This document shows, one piece after another, positions 22,823 through 34,325 of a stretch of DNA of 64,000 nt. Below the pieces are notes generated by a model, which did no database searches, was not told the origin of the DNA, and saw only the letters and a list, made by a program, of their open reading frames with translations. Origin of the DNA: Hermetia illucens (taxonomy: Eukaryota; Arthropoda; Insecta; Diptera; Stratiomyidae). The stretch lies in assembly GCF_905115235.1 (NCBI RefSeq), contig NC_051850.1, positions 41,794,441 through 41,858,440 of the forward strand, given 5' to 3'. Position numbers and translations under genes: made by a program. Positions within the stretch are counted from its first letter, which is position 1; each line of letters opens with the position of its first letter.

Positions 22823-25800
22823 TTATGAGGTGAAATTCGATTGCGTGGAATCGTGTATATTGAAAGGCACAATTAGATCCTCTTTGTGTTCGATTTTGAT
22901 GTCTTCGAGCGCCAACTTTGCTCTGTCTACGGCACTTTTAATCTGTAATGTTAATTGGGAGATGATTAATGTTATCAATGCTATGTGAGTTAATTATTAC
23001 CAGAGATAAGTCGGGGGCTGATATCGGCGATGCAGTGAGAAACAATTCTGGATTCGGTATATCCCGCAAAAGGCCTAGAAGATGAGGAAATTTGTGTTAT
23101 TAAAGTTAGTGAACATGACGGTCAAAAAGTAGCTTAAGTCCCGGCGCGAAAGCACAGATTCGGACCCACGATGAAGCACATAACTTGGGAAATGCCGGCT
23201 GAACTACCTTCTTAACTTTTCTGTCAAAAAACTGCTGACGGAGTAGGATGGTGGCGAGGAGGTACATAAAAATTTAGCAATTAATCCTCCAGTGCAACGC
23301 AGTCCGGTCTACTTTATTGCGCGGAAGTTTGGGTTGATGCTTGTGGCAAGAAAGTATATCGAAAGTGTCTTACGCGGGTACAGAAAGGGGGAATTTGCGG
23401 GTGGCGTTCGCCTACCGTGCTATCTCAGAACCGGCTGTGAGAGTGATCCCCATTGCCCCCTTGTTAAAGGGTGTAAAACCAGCCATAAGCGCAAGGGAGA
23501 CTGCAGGGAGATGGTTGCTTATGGAGACCGTCAGCGTACACAAATCGAGGCAACTCGCTTGATTGGGAAGGCTAAGCAGAAGTAATTTATCAAACGGTTC
23601 CAGGCTAGTTATCTGACAATGAGGAGGTGTTTGATTGATAGTCCGACGGTTTACCTTTGCAGGAGCCCAACACTCAGTGCGTGGATACGAAGCAAAAAGC
23701 GAGAATATGGTCATATATAAGAAAAATGGAAAACAAAACATAAAAAAATAACCTATAGATACAAAACGTATTTCTAAGCTCGGAAATTAATACCACTTAT
23801 TCTAATTTCAGAACGACACATCTAAATAAATTGTTTGCTCTACAAATACAACAGTGCATACACCAGTGGCAACTTGTTCCCTTCTTCAGTGCAGTGTTTG
23901 CAATTGTATTGACTTTCGCTACATATATGATTGCCATCTACCCCTTTGTAGGGTATAGCGTGTGAACTACACTCGCGGTTCGCTGAAGTGCTGACTGTTC
24001 TGCGCCAAGTGCTTTTGGGGCGACCTACTAGTCGATTATCTTGGGAGAGTGGGCTCTACTGCTTCGCATAGCCAGCAATGCAATTGTCGCCCCTTCTTAA
24101 TGTGTGACCTGTCCGCTGTCACTTCCACCTCCCGATTACATCGCCCAGGGATGACAACCACCAAAATTCTTCGTTGGATATAGTATCAGGCTAGCGTGTT
24201 TGGATGAAACGAAGCAGACAAGTGTTGACTAAGGCTTGAAATCTTCCAGTAACAGCGGAGATCACTTTCCGAGATGATTTCTCTTCTGTTTGGAGGAACA
24301 GTCTATATCCGCAGGTTACGGTGATAGCGATTTCATCCACAAGAAGCGGAACTTCATCGGATGTGATGATGATAATCGGTCTATTTCCAGAGTTCAAGCA
24401 ATGCCGCAAGAGCGGGAGTAGTACTCTCCAGAGTCCCACCAACTTACTTGGCATGGGCTCAGAATGTCCATACCACTGAAATTCTCGCTTGAGCTAAAGA
24501 ATGAAATATTTAAGCGAACTCAATGCGAATTTTATACAGCAAACTCAACGCGAATTCTATACAGTAAACTCAACTCAAATTCTATTTTCAAAAAGGACTT
24601 CCATATTCTTTAGCAATTTTCAACTTAATAATTAAATTCAGTGACAGGTCTGAAAAACATAATTACTGCGATCTTCCACTCCCTTGGTGTGCCACGCAAA
24701 GTGGATAGATCCGCGCCATCTATTCGCTCGCAACATTCGAAATAAATTTCGAATGCTGCGAATCCTGCCGCGCCACATCACTCCGCCCCCAGATGAAACC
24801 TAGGGGGTTTCAGCGACTGATCCCCGAACTTCGTTCGCCGTTAATCCACAAAGCGGACACGACGTTGCTTCGGGGCGCACGCGGGTTTCAGCCTGGACAA
24901 AGAGACCGCCTTTTTGTGACCACCGATCTCGAGCTGGAAGAAATGTTCTCCCCGCTCGAGAACGCGGTACGGGCCCTCATATGGAGGCTGCAGCGGCTTC
25001 CGGACGGCATCCGTCCTGATCAGCACATGCGTGCATGTGTCCAGTTCCTTGGGCGAACAAGCAGGTATGGACGAGTGTCGAGTGGGTGGTGTCGCCTTGA
25101 TGCGCCGGAGATTGTTCCTCAGCAGACGCACCAACCCCGACTCCGTGAGACCCGATCTCTTGTCGAAGACCGGATCGCTTGGGAGTCTTGGGTTCTCCCC
25201 GTAAACCAGCTCCGCGGGGCTGGCAGCAAATTCCTCTCGGCGGGTTGTACGAAGGCCGAGTAGGACGAGAGGCAAGACTTGCGTCCAGGACGGGTCGTCG
25301 CGTGCCATAATGGCGGCTTTCAGCGTCCGGTGCCAACGTTCCAACATCCCATTGGATTGTGGGTGGTATGCCGTAGTCCGCTGGCGTTTAAAACCAAGGA
25401 GTTTGCCTAACTCGGAGAAAAGGGTGGACTCAAATTGCATTCCCTGGTCAGTGATGACCACTGCAGGGACGCCAAAGCGAGGTATCCACTCTCGACAGAG
25501 GGCTTCAGCACATGATTGCGCCGTGATGTCTTTCAGAGGTATTGCCTCAGGCCACCGCGTGAACCTGTCGATGATTGTGAGGCAATACTTATAACCATGC
25601 GAGTCTCGCAAAGGCCCTATAATGTCGAGGTGTATGGTGTGGAAACGCTTGGTAGTGCGGGGGAATGAGCCCACTTCTTTCCTAACATGCCTGGAGACCT
25701 TACATTTTTGGCATGCGATGCACTCTCTGGCCCAGGAATTAATATCCTTGTTCATGGAGGGCCAGAAGTATTTTCCGGTGACTAACCGGTTTGTTGTCCT

Positions 25801-28800
25801 GATGCCGGGGTGCGCCAAGTCGTGAACTGCGTGGAACACTTCCTTGCGAAATGTGGCCGGAATGTATGGCCGAGGTCCCTTTTCCGAGTCTTCGCAGCAG
25901 AGCGAGAGGTTTGAGCCGAAGATGGGCAACTCCCGAAATTTGTATTTGGGGTTGGACTTGAGGCTCTGAAGTGCTGCGTCATCCACTTGCGCCTTGGCAA
26001 TAGCCGAGAAATCGAGTGAGGCGGGGATGTTAACTTCGGAGACACGAGACAAAGCGTCAGCAACAATGTTGTCCTTCCCGGACACGTGCTGGATGTCCGA
26101 CGTAAACTGGCTTATGAAGCTCAGGTGTCGAAGCTGACGAGGGGACGCTTTGTCGGGCTTCTGTTTCAAAGCGAACGTGAGAGGCTTATGGTCCGTGAAC
26201 ACTGTGAACGGCCTGCCTTCTAGGGAGAAACGGAAGTATTTGATGGACAGGTATGCGGCGAGCAGTTCGCGATCGTAGGTGCTGTAGTTCCGTTGAGCGG
26301 GATTCAACTGCTTCGAGAAGAAGCTCAACGGCTGCCAAACTTGGTCCACCTTTTGGTGAAGGGCAGCACCTACTGCGATGTCAGAGGCATCAACAAAAAC
26401 GGCTAGGGGTGCATCTTGCAGAGGGAATGCCAAGAGTGTAGCGTCAGCCAGTTGTTGACGAGATTTGTCAAACGCGCAGATAGCCTCTTCAGACCACACG
26501 ATCTCTCGTGTGTCCTTAGTTTTGGGGCCAGACAAGTACGCGTTCAAAATGGACTGGAGATGGGCGGCCTTGGGCAGGAAACGACGGTAGAAGTTTAGCA
26601 TGCCCAAGAACCTCCTCAACTCCCTCACTGTCTTTGGACGCGGGAAGCTTGTGATTGCTTGCACCTTGTCTGGGTCGGGCTGTATTCCTTCAGGGGAAAT
26701 GAAATGGCCGAGGAATCTCACCTGTTGTTGAAGGAATTTGCATTTCTCAACGTTTAGGACTAAACCGGCCTCAAGGAGACGTTGAAAAATGCACTCGAGA
26801 TGGGCTAAGTGCTCAGACTCAGTGGAAGAAGCGACCAAAACATCATCCAAATATACGAAACAGAATTCGAGGTTTCGCAGGACTGAGTGAATGAACCTTT
26901 GAAAGGTTTGCGTCGCGTTGCACAATCCGAAAGTCATCCGGGTGAACTCGAAGAGTCCAAAGGGTGTGCATATTGCCGTCTTTGGAATGTCTTCAGGAGC
27001 TACTGGAATTTGGTGATAAGCCTTGGTTAAGTCCAAGGTCGAAAAGATGCGGCAATTCGCGAGGTGATGCGCAAAGTCGTGGATGAGTGGAATTGGATAT
27101 CGGTCAGGAACAGTCTGTGCATTTAGCCTTCTGTAATCCCCACATGGGCGCCATTCGCCGTTTGGCTTAGGGACCATATGCAGTGGGGAAGACCAACAGC
27201 TGTTTGAGGGCCTGCAGATACCCTGTTGAACGAGTTGTTCAAACTCTTTCCGTGCAATTGCCAGTTTCTGAGATGGTAGAGGACGCACCTTCGAGAAGAT
27301 CGGGGAACCAGTAGTGATAATGTGGTGCTGCACATTGTGCTTCACTGGTTTGGAGAGACTACAGTTGGTAGTAATCTGGCTGAACTTTTGGAGAAGTGCC
27401 CGAACACGAGAGTCGGTAATGTCTTCTAAAAGAACGGAAAGATTATTGCCTGGGTGAGATACCATATGTCCCGACGTATTAAGGTTGGTCGTGGAATCTA
27501 TAAGAGACTTGTTTTGCAAGTCCACCAGCAATCCATAGTGACACAGGAAGTCTGCGCCTAGTATGGGGAAGCTGACATCCGCCAGGATGAAACGCCACGA
27601 AAACGTCCTACGCAAGCCAAGACTCACGTCCACTTGCCTATACCCGTACGTGTTTATGCGGGAGGAATTTGCTGCCGCAAGTTTGAGCGGTTGAGGGAAA
27701 AGTTGATGATGCTGGGGTACGGGAAGAACCGAAACCTCCGCACCCGTGTCGACGAGGTAGTTGCGCCTGCTGAGGGGGTCAAAAATAGTTAGGCGACGTG
27801 GTGCTGCGTTCTGGGTGGCCGCCGCCAAAACCCCCCGCGGACCTAGTTTTTTGCGGTAGAAGAGAATCTACACGGTAGCGTACATCTTGTCGCTTTATCC
27901 CCGAATCTGGGGTGGTACCAGCAAATCCCTGGGTCCGTGGACTGTCTTGACGACCTGCTACCTGATCGCCCTTTTCGGATGGCAGACCGCGAGCGTGCTC
28001 GCGATCTGGCGCCCGAACGCTGAGCGTCCAACGTCGCCCGCATCTCGGCCATACTGGCTGTTAATGCAGCAATCTCGCGCCTCAATTCACCCACCTCATC
28101 CGACGGTGGTTGAACGGCCGCCAAGGTTGGGCGTACGTACACCTCCTGAACCTGGTCGGCCGTCGCTGCCAGTTCCTCCAAGGAACCGGAGACGCAAGCG
28201 AGGATCGCCTGGGTGCCCTCCGGGAGCCGACGCAGCCAGAGCGACTTGATCAGGTCTTCGCCGATCTTACTCCCACCCAATTGCCTCATTTCACGAAGCA
28301 ATTGGCTGGGAGTTCGATCACCTAAGGTTAAACCTGCCAGCAAGTGGTCTAATTTTGCCGACTCGCTTGCCGACAGGCGCCTGATCAACTCGCTCTTGAG
28401 CTGCACATACGATGTCGACTTCACCACGTCGGACACCAGAAGTATGGACTCTTCGTCCAGGCCGATCACCGCGTAGTTGAAACGGGTTGCGTCCGATGTG
28501 ATGCCGGACATTTGGAACTGTGCTTCCAGATGCACGAACCACAGTTCGGGGTTCCGCCGCCAAAACGGAGGAACGCGTACGGCGAGGGCGGTCACTTGCG
28601 GGTTCGATGGGCCTGCTGCGTCTTTATTGTCAAAAGACATCTTGTTTCACGAAAAGTACGAGATTGAAATGCAAACGCGGTGAGTTTATTCTGAAACGCG
28701 GTGAACTTTACACCGACACGGCAGGCCGCACCCACAAATGCACGCACGAAACGAGAAAAAAAACGAAGCGGACGCTATCCAGCGCAGACCAAAAACACCA

Positions 28801-31800
28801 CCAATGAGAATGGAGGACTCGCGATGCTAAACACCTGCACGCCGTCTCTTGCAGCGATTTCAATTTTTTTATTACTATTTTTTTTTTTAACTGAATAAAT
28901 AATATATTATATATAAATGAATAATAACTTCTCTTAAGAATAACTCCTCGTTGTTTGTCGGCTGTAGCTGCGGCGTTGGCGGTGCTGGGGACGTCCGTTT
29001 GTTGCCGTTGTTGATCGTTGTGGCAATGATGACTAGTTCGGTGCGTGAAAGGTGTTGTGCAGGAGGGCGTGCGTACGGGAAGTCGCGTGAAAATCCACTT
29101 CTGGTGAGGGTCCGACGTGTGTCGCGCAGTACACTGTGTAGAGAAGGTTTTCTCGCGTTTTTCTTTCTTGCCTCTGCTCCGACTCGGGATGTGGAGATGT
29201 GACACGTTTTCGTGATGTTTACCACGGCACTCCACACTCAACTGTAGATGCGAACGCGTGAAAATCGCTTGCCGTACGGTCTACTGATGTTTTGGAAGGA
29301 TTTCTCAGTCCTTGGAAGTTCTATTTCTGCCGTGTTGTTCGGACGAATTTTTGTCGTTAATAGAACTTCACCAATGTCGGCGATGGTGGAGTTGAGTGCG
29401 GTGGCGAAAGTGGCTGCGGCAGCGATGGCGGCTGCGGCTGCGGAACTCTTATTTATCTCCAATCGGTTGTTGCGGCTGCCTGCTGGGCGATTGTGCTTGC
29501 GCAGACTGCGATTTGTTGATGGGGATGATGATGTGCTTGAGTTTTTCAATTTTGCAGGTTCTGGGAATTCGGGATCCTAGTTGTTGATGCTGTTGGTGCG
29601 AGTTCCGGGGTCACCAATTAAGTAATCCAATTAAGTAATTATGATTACTTATTATTTTTATTGAAATATTTAAGCGAACTCAATGCGAATTTTATACAGC
29701 AAACTCAACGCGAATTCTATACAGTAAACTCAACTCAAATTCTATTTTCAAAAAGGACTTCCATATTCTTTAGCAATTTTCAACTTAATAATTAAATTCA
29801 GTGACAGGTCTGAAAAACATAATTACTGCGATCTTCCACTCCCTTGGTGTGCCACGCAAAGTGGATAGATCCGCGCCATCTATTCGCTCGCAACATTCGA
29901 AATAAATTTCGAATGCTGCGAATCCTGCCGCGCCACAATGTCATTAAGTGTCGGAGCAATAATTTAGTAAAGTAAGGATAAGAAATTTACGAAAAGAACA
30001 TCGACACAAAAAGCGACCTCAAGACTAAAAAAGAAAACCATTCAGCAAGAATCATCAACGGTGCAACAACCGGTATCCGGTTTAACCCTGCCTCAGTAAG
30101 GAGCTCCAGACACTCCGGTTTGGCGCCAAATTCGATATCCCTAAAAGTTGTTTGGCGTCCTGACCTACGCCATCGCTTCATCTCAGGGAGGATCTGCCTC
30201 AGCTTCCATAGATATTGCCCTTATAAATTTTTCGGGCTGCATCACCCTCATCCATACAGATTAGGTGACCCGCCCACCGCAAACTGTTGAGCCGAAATCT
30301 ATGTCTCTGCAGATTATATCCATCACGTCACTGCTTGAACTGTTTGCGACAATCGGGGATTTAGCAATACAATTTCGCATGGTCACACACACTTTGCTTT
30401 GAAACGCATCATTTCACTGTTTCTAAATTGCAACGGTTGGGTTCGCTCTAAACACTTCTCCAGAAGTCTTCCGCCTGATCCAGATCGAGGTTACTTTCCC
30501 GACTTGAGTTGGTGAGATTTTTATAAAATCCCCGTTGGTTCTGGAAGAACAAGGTGTTGTCTGTTTTTTGCTGAAAGCTCTTTTGATACCTACGGATGCG
30601 ATTGGAGTATACCGCAAGTTTCTGCTTCATCACCTCAAGGATTTCTACGATTGACACATCATTGGAGAGATGGTAGCATCTGTGCACTCTTGGTGATGGA
30701 TTTTCAACAAATGCTTGCGTGACATGGCCAATCTCTTTTCTCAACTTTTCGACTCTTTTATTGAGCCGAAATACTCAGAATGGTAAATTCCTGCTCCGTA
30801 TATTCCTGTTATTCGCTTCACGATGTTGATTATGGAGGCGAGTAACCGTGGCAGCTAAAACGCATATCAGGCTGTGAACCTCCGTAGCAGTAATCTCGCT
30901 AGCCAAACGATCAACTAAAATTATGTCAACGGCAGCAATTATGCTAGTAGTTTCCGAAGTAAACTTTAGTTTTTAGTTATAACAACACTTTAATCTATTT
31001 TTTGTTATTTTATTTTATTCAATGTAGAATTCATAATTTTATTTTTCCTTTCTCTTACGTCTACGACTTCAGTCTGTTTAATCTGACTTTACACTAACTC
31101 AATTCAATTTTTTTTTTTTTATGGCCTGCTCCGTCACGAAGAAGACCGATGGTGGCCACTGTCAAATCGAATTAACAACACTCGAAATAAATTTCGAATG
31201 TTGTTAACCCCGCTGCGTCACATCACTCCGCCCCCAGATGAAACCTAGGGGTTTCAGCAATCGGCTCCAGAACTGCTTTCCCCATCATACGGCGAAGCGA
31301 ACGTGACATTGATTTGGGGCACAAACGGACTTCAGCCTGGATAAGGAGACAGCCTTTTTCTGTCCGCCGATCCCGAGCTGGAAGAAATGCTCTCCACGCT
31401 CGAGAACATGGTACGGGCCTTCGTATGGAGGCTGCAGCGGCTTCAGAACAGCATCCGTCCTAACCAGGTCGTGCGTGCACGTGTGCAGCTCCCTGGGCGC
31501 GCAGGCAGGTGTGGACGAGTGTCGTGTGGGAGGTGTGGCTTTCATGTGGCGAAGGTTGTCTTTTAGCAAGCGCAGCAATCCCGTATCTGTGAGACCCGAT
31601 CTCTTGTCGAAGACCGGATCACTTGTGGAGCCTTTGGGATCTCCCCGTATACCAGCTCCGCGGGATTGGCAGCAAATTCCTCTCGCCGGGTGGTTCTAAG
31701 GCCGAGTAGGGGGAGAGGCAAGAGTTGAGTCCAGGACGGATCGCGTGCCATAATGGCGACTTTCAGCGTCCGGTGTCAACGTTCTAGCATCCCATTGGAT

Positions 31801-34325
31801 TGTGGGTGGTATGTCGGAGTCCGCTGGCGTTTGAAACCCAGGAGTTTGCCTAACTCCGAGAAAAGGGTGGACTCGAATTGCATTCCCTGGACAGTGATGA
31901 CCACTGCAAGGACGCCAAAGCGAAGGATCCACTCTCGACAGACGGCTTCGGCACAAGATTGCGCCGTAATGTCTTTCAGAGGTATTACCTCAGGCCAGCC
32001 CATAAACCTGTTAATGATTGTAAGGCAATACTTGTAACCCTGCGAGTCTCGCAAAGGTCCTACTATGCCGAGGTGTATGGGTTTGAAACCGCTTGGTAGT
32101 GCGGGGGAATGAGCCCACTTCCTTCCTTACATGCCTGGTGACTTTACACTTCTGGCATGCGATGCACTCTCTGGCCCTGGAATTGATATCCTTGTTCATG
32201 GAGGGCCAGAAGTATTTCTTGGTGAATAGCCGATTTGTTGTCCTGATGCCTGGATGCGCTAAGTCGTGGACCACGTGGAACACTTCCTTGCGAAAGGTGG
32301 CCGGGATCCCTTTTCCGAGACTTCGCAGCAGAGACAGTTTCGAGCCGAAGGTGGGCAACTCCCGAAATTTGTATTTGGGGTTGGATTTGAGGCTCTGAAG
32401 TATTACGTCATCCTCCTGCGCCTTGGCAATAGTCGAGAAGTCGAGTGCGGCGGGGATGTTAACCTCGGCGACACGTGACACAGCGTCAGCAACTATGTTG
32501 TCCTTGCCGAACGCGTACTGGATGTCTGACGTAAACTGGCTTATAAAGCTCAGGTGTCGAAGCTGACGAGGGGACGCTTTGTCGGGCTTCTGTTTCAAAG
32601 CGTAGATGAGAGGCTTATGGTCCGTGCACACTGTGAATGGCCTGTCTTCAAGGGAGAATCGGAAATACGCGGCGATCAGTTCTCGATCGTAAGTGCTGTA
32701 GTTCCGTTGAGCGGGGTTTAACTGTCTGGAGAAGAAGCTCAACGGCTGCCAGACTTGGTTCTCCTTTTGGTGAAGAGCAGCACCTACTGCGATGTCAGAG
32801 GCATCAACAAAAACTGCTAGGAGTGCATCTTGTTGAGGCAATGCCAAGAGTGTAGCATCAGCCAGTTGCTGTCAGGATTTATCGAACGCGCGGACGGCCC
32901 CCTCTTGGTTCACGGACCTTTTGGTTCTCCCTGGCTTCCTTTTTCCGTCTATGAAATCGCTTCTCCGTTCGGCAGAGTTTGCGATAAGTCTCTGCGCGTA
33001 TCTAAGTATGTCAACTTGTAAACGCTCCTCTGATTTACGTGTATGAGTCCACGTTACAGTAATTTTTTCACTTGAATATGAAATGGCATCTCTATAAGAT
33101 GTAATTAGTCCACGAATTGACACCAGCAGACGAATCGAGATTAATGTTTTAAAACAAACAGTTCGATGCCTTTATCGACGTCAATATTATCTCCTGGGAT
33201 ATAGTTCGTATTCGGGTAAATTGTTTTGTAAATAAAAGAGATTGGGCTGCAGAGAAACCGCTTCTAAAACACCCGAATCTACTTGACTCACAAAAAATGT
33301 CTGTTTTGGACTGCAATCGCAAGACGAGTTATCGCGTTTTCCTTTGAAGGCAACCGCGGCCGAACAGTAAGGGTGAATTCAAAACGGTTCATTACTGCGC
33401 TGACGGATCAACTAGCCCCATAATTGCAAGAATCACGAAGCTACATTAAGAGGACTTGGTTTCAGTAGGATGGAGCCACATTTCACAATTCAAATGAGAG
33501 CAAGTACGTGCTAAGGGATGTTTTCCCTGAAACTAATTTAACTGTGCAGTGAACTATCATGGTTCCCGAAGATCCCCGATTTAAGTCCAGCAGGCATATT
33601 TGAAGACACCTTAAGAACAAGGAATACTCTAATAATCCGGTAATGAATATATCTAGGGTTCTTGTCGGTTATAAAAAGGGAACTCTTCTAAAAAGGCGTT
33701 ATGGAAATTGAATGGATGAATTTCATGTCACAGTGGCTTGGTAAAAATAGGAAAAAAACTAATTTAAGGCAATAAAATATTCAAGACACGACCCCCCAGA
33801 AGCGCCCTTACCTGTGGGAGAGTTGCTGGGATGCTGGACGTTGCTCCACTGTTGCTGTAGCTTCTGATAGTACAGCTTCACCCGATCATGATACTCTTGC
33901 GGCTCCAAGTTGTGTGAATCCATCGCCGCTACATCAATAATGTTACTAGAAAAAACCGACCGCAATCAATTTCTAACGCAAACATAAACAAAACAAATCA
34001 AACCCCAAACTTACATCGCAGTATCTTGGATGATCCGATTGAGCGCAGTTTGCTCGTCTTTCTTCGGCAGCGACTGTGAATATTCATTGCTAAAACTCTC
34101 CGAGTTGGTTCTGCGTAGAGCTGGGCTATTGCTGACAGGATCCACCAGCAAGTGGGTCCGCTCATTTGGTTCATAACCCTTAAATAAGGGCACAAATATT
34201 AGCACTCAAAGTTGACTCCTCTTTCTTCGGTCAGAGCTTCTTACCTGCCCACTTGAATCCTCCGAGCAATCGAGACAACTGCACAAATTCGCTAAACAGT
34301 TGAACGCCGACCTGAGGTACTCCAT
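22823..34325 (-). CDS. LAMTOR1: Ragulator complex protein LAMTOR1 (p18)
   Basis: Minus-strand exons are 34325-34245, 34178-34015, 33945-33812, 23074-23001 and 22942-22823. All have GT-AG borders and matching phases, giving 190 residues (human 161). The protein anchors the Ragulator-Rag complex on lysosomes for mTORC1 activation. Diagnostic segments are [12 protein letters not shown] (early dileucine-like acidic region), [49 protein letters not shown], and the C-terminal [11 protein letters not shown]. The family normally starts MGCCYSS and is N-myristoylated and palmitoylated. Here the only in-frame start gives [20 protein letters not shown], with cysteines but no Gly2. Intron 3 is 10.7 kb and carries a young gypsy element plus older relics. 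It is divergently arranged with ALG11. The identity is firm; the first exon is slightly less certain. Confidence 0.88.
23290..23605 (+). mobile_element. R1-clade LINE C-terminal fragment
   Basis: Translation near 23395-23460 gives [19 protein letters not shown], the conserved block after the reverse transcriptase of R1-clade LINEs. The same block occurs in the remnant at 18715-18765. The fragment is short, lacks a catalytic region, and lies in LAMTOR1 intron 3. Confidence 0.6.
24190..24500 (-). mobile_element. RTE-type LINE fragment, next to the gypsy insertion
   Basis: Bases 24270-24320 resemble 12850-12895 (a shared GATTTCTCTTCTRTTTRGAG word followed by similar sequence). Bases 24370-24450 resemble 13850-13890 (GTACTCTCCAGAG). 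It is therefore a scrambled piece of the RTE family seen elsewhere in the window. Confidence 0.45.
24502..24777 (-). repeat. 3' LTR of the CsRn1-type element
   Basis: It appears identical to 29662-29937. It contains three 25-bp tandem units (24517-24590, AACTCAAYGCGAATT-type) and a 32-bp near-perfect palindrome (24729-24760). Confidence 0.92.
24841..27828 (-). CDS. Pol polyprotein of the CsRn1-type gypsy element
   Basis: The 995-codon frame holds the domains in Ty3/gypsy order. Protease comes first ([17 protein letters not shown] at residues 27-30). Reverse transcriptase follows ([12 protein letters not shown] near 265-276, [11 protein letters not shown] with YLDD at 326-329), then RNase H ([17 protein letters not shown]). 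Integrase comes last, with an HHCC finger (HPGIRTTNR ... CIACQKC) and catalytic core blocks ([37 protein letters not shown]). It is in a different frame from gag with a 14-base gap between the frames. Members of this group are known to make Gag-Pol by recoding. The frame looks whole. Confidence 0.92.
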   Translation of the reverse strand: MAAATQNAAPRRLTIFDPLSRRNYLVDTGAEVSVLPVPQHHQLFPQPLKLAAANSSRINTYGYRQVDVSLGLRRTFSWRFILADVSFPILGADFLCHYGLLVDLQNKSLIDSTTNLNTSGHMVSHPGNNLSVLLEDITDSRVRALLQKFSQITTNCSLSKPVKHNVQHHIITTGSPIFSKVRPLPSQKLAIARKEFEQLVQQGICRPSNSCWSSPLHMVPKPNGEWRPCGDYRRLNAQTVPDRYPIPLIHDFAHHLANCRIFSTLDLTKAYHQIPVAPEDIPKTAICTPFGLFEFTRMTFGLCNATQTFQRFIHSVLRNLEFCFVYLDDVLVASSTESEHLAHLECIFQRLLEAGLVLNVEKCKFLQQQVRFLGHFISPEGIQPDPDKVQAITSFPRPKTVRELRRFLGMLNFYRRFLPKAAHLQSILNAYLSGPKTKDTREIVWSEEAICAFDKSRQQLADATLLAFPLQDAPLAVFVDASDIAVGAALHQKVDQVWQPLSFFSKQLNPAQRNYSTYDRELLAAYLSIKYFRFSLEGRPFTVFTDHKPLTFALKQKPDKASPRQLRHLSFISQFTSDIQHVSGKDNIVADALSRVSEVNIPASLDFSAIAKAQVDDAALQSLKSNPKYKFRELPIFGSNLSLCCEDSEKGPRPYIPATFRKEVFHAVHDLAHPGIRTTNRLVTGKYFWPSMNKDINSWARECIACQKCKVSRHVRKEVGSFPRTTKRFHTIHLDIIGPLRDSHGYKYCLTIIDRFTRWPEAIPLKDITAQSCAEALCREWIPRFGVPAVVITDQGMQFESTLFSELGKLLGFKRQRTTAYHPQSNGMLERWHRTLKAAIMARDDPSWTQVLPLVLLGLRTTRREEFAASPAELVYGENPRLPSDPVFDKRSGLTESGLVRLLRNNLRRIKATPPTRHSSIPACSPKELDTCTHVLIRTDAVRKPLQPPYEGPYRVLERGEHFFQLEIGGHKKAVSLSRLKPACAPKQRRVRFVD
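27843..28640 (-). CDS. Gag of the CsRn1-type gypsy element
   Basis: The frame has 265 codons. The central capsid-like part contains [20 protein letters not shown] and [10 protein letters not shown], common in insect Ty3/gypsy Gag. The C-terminus is Arg/Ser-rich and ends in a single CHCC-type knuckle ([18 protein letters not shown], spacing C-X2-H-X9-C-X3-C). This knuckle type marks the CsRn1 clade and differs from the usual CCHC. Confidence 0.9.
   Translation of the reverse strand: MSFDNKDAAGPSNPQVTALAVRVPPFWRRNPELWFVHLEAQFQMSGITSDATRFNYAVIGLDEESILLVSDVVKSTSYVQLKSELIRRLSASESAKLDHLLAGLTLGDRTPSQLLREMRQLGGSKIGEDLIKSLWLRRLPEGTQAILACVSGSLEELAATADQVQEVYVRPTLAAVQPPSDEVGELRREIAALTASMAEMRATLDAQRSGARSRARSRSAIRKGRSGSRSSRQSTDPGICWYHPRFGDKATRCTLPCRFSSTAKN
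28641..29616 (-). other. Leader and primer-binding site of the CsRn1-type element
   Basis: About 960 bases precede gag. No recognised coding domain is seen, although frames of up to 177 codons exist. The primer site at 29606-29616 matches the 3' end of insect tRNA-Trp over 11 bases. It lies 45 bases from the LTR border defined by the repeat comparison. Confidence 0.6.
29662..29937 (-). repeat. 5' LTR of the CsRn1-type element
   Basis: It appears identical to the copy at 24502-24777, offset by exactly 5160 bases. The palindrome is at 29889-29920. Confidence 0.92.
29941..30960 (-). mobile_element. RTE-type LINE 3' fragment and unassigned intron DNA
   Basis: Minus-strand translation of about 30295-30200 gives an [21 protein letters not shown]-like sequence, the block after the thumb of RTE reverse transcriptases. 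The GGTGCAACAACCGGTATCCG word at 30060-30080 recurs at 7735. Bases 30420-30960 show no assignable feature. Confidence 0.5.
30961..32880 (-). mobile_element. Broken relative of the CsRn1-type gypsy element
   Basis: This minus-strand fossil contains a 3' LTR-like region up to about 31222 with the same palindrome type (31174-31205), then the 3' part of pol: integrase and RNase H ([16 protein letters not shown] near 32810). Gag, protease and most of the reverse transcriptase are absent. It is clearly related to, but older than, the whole copy at 24502-29937, and has several breaks. The LTR limits are approximate. Confidence 0.8.
33290..33650 (+). mobile_element. Tc1/mariner-superfamily transposase relic
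   Basis: Plus-strand translation near 33448-33630 gives TWFQ, then [20 protein letters not shown], then a KSSRHI-like word and [11 protein letters not shown]. These follow the DGATCHTA...LFP...FFLWGYLK.KVY layout of one mariner-like transposase group. Stops occur inside and no terminal inverted repeats were found. It lies in LAMTOR1 intron 3. Confidence 0.5.

Larger units (their letters stand above)
24502..29937 (-). mobile_element. Ty3/gypsy LTR retrotransposon, CsRn1-type, apparently whole
   Basis: Two 276-bp direct repeats bound the element and appear identical base for base, so the insertion is very recent. Read on the minus strand, each begins TGTGGCGCGG and ends AAATATTTCA. The order is 5' LTR (29937-29662), leader, gag (28640-27843), pol (27828-24841), 3' LTR (24777-24502). 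A tRNA-Trp-like primer site (CGGGGTCACCA on the plus strand) is at 29606-29616. A purine-rich tract (GGGGGCGGAGTGAT on the minus strand) abuts the 3' LTR. The Gag CHCC knuckle and the tRNA-Trp primer are hallmarks of the CsRn1 clade. No clear target duplication flanks the TG..CA ends; AATG occurs at both borders if the ends are set 1-2 bases further in. It lies in LAMTOR1 intron 3 and reads in the same direction as that gene. Confidence 0.92.

Noticed and set aside
24793-25263. Plus-strand frames across 24.8-28.6 kb and 31.3-32.9 kb as genes
   Set aside because: They are antisense to the gypsy pol and gag frames, which carry clear domain motifs.
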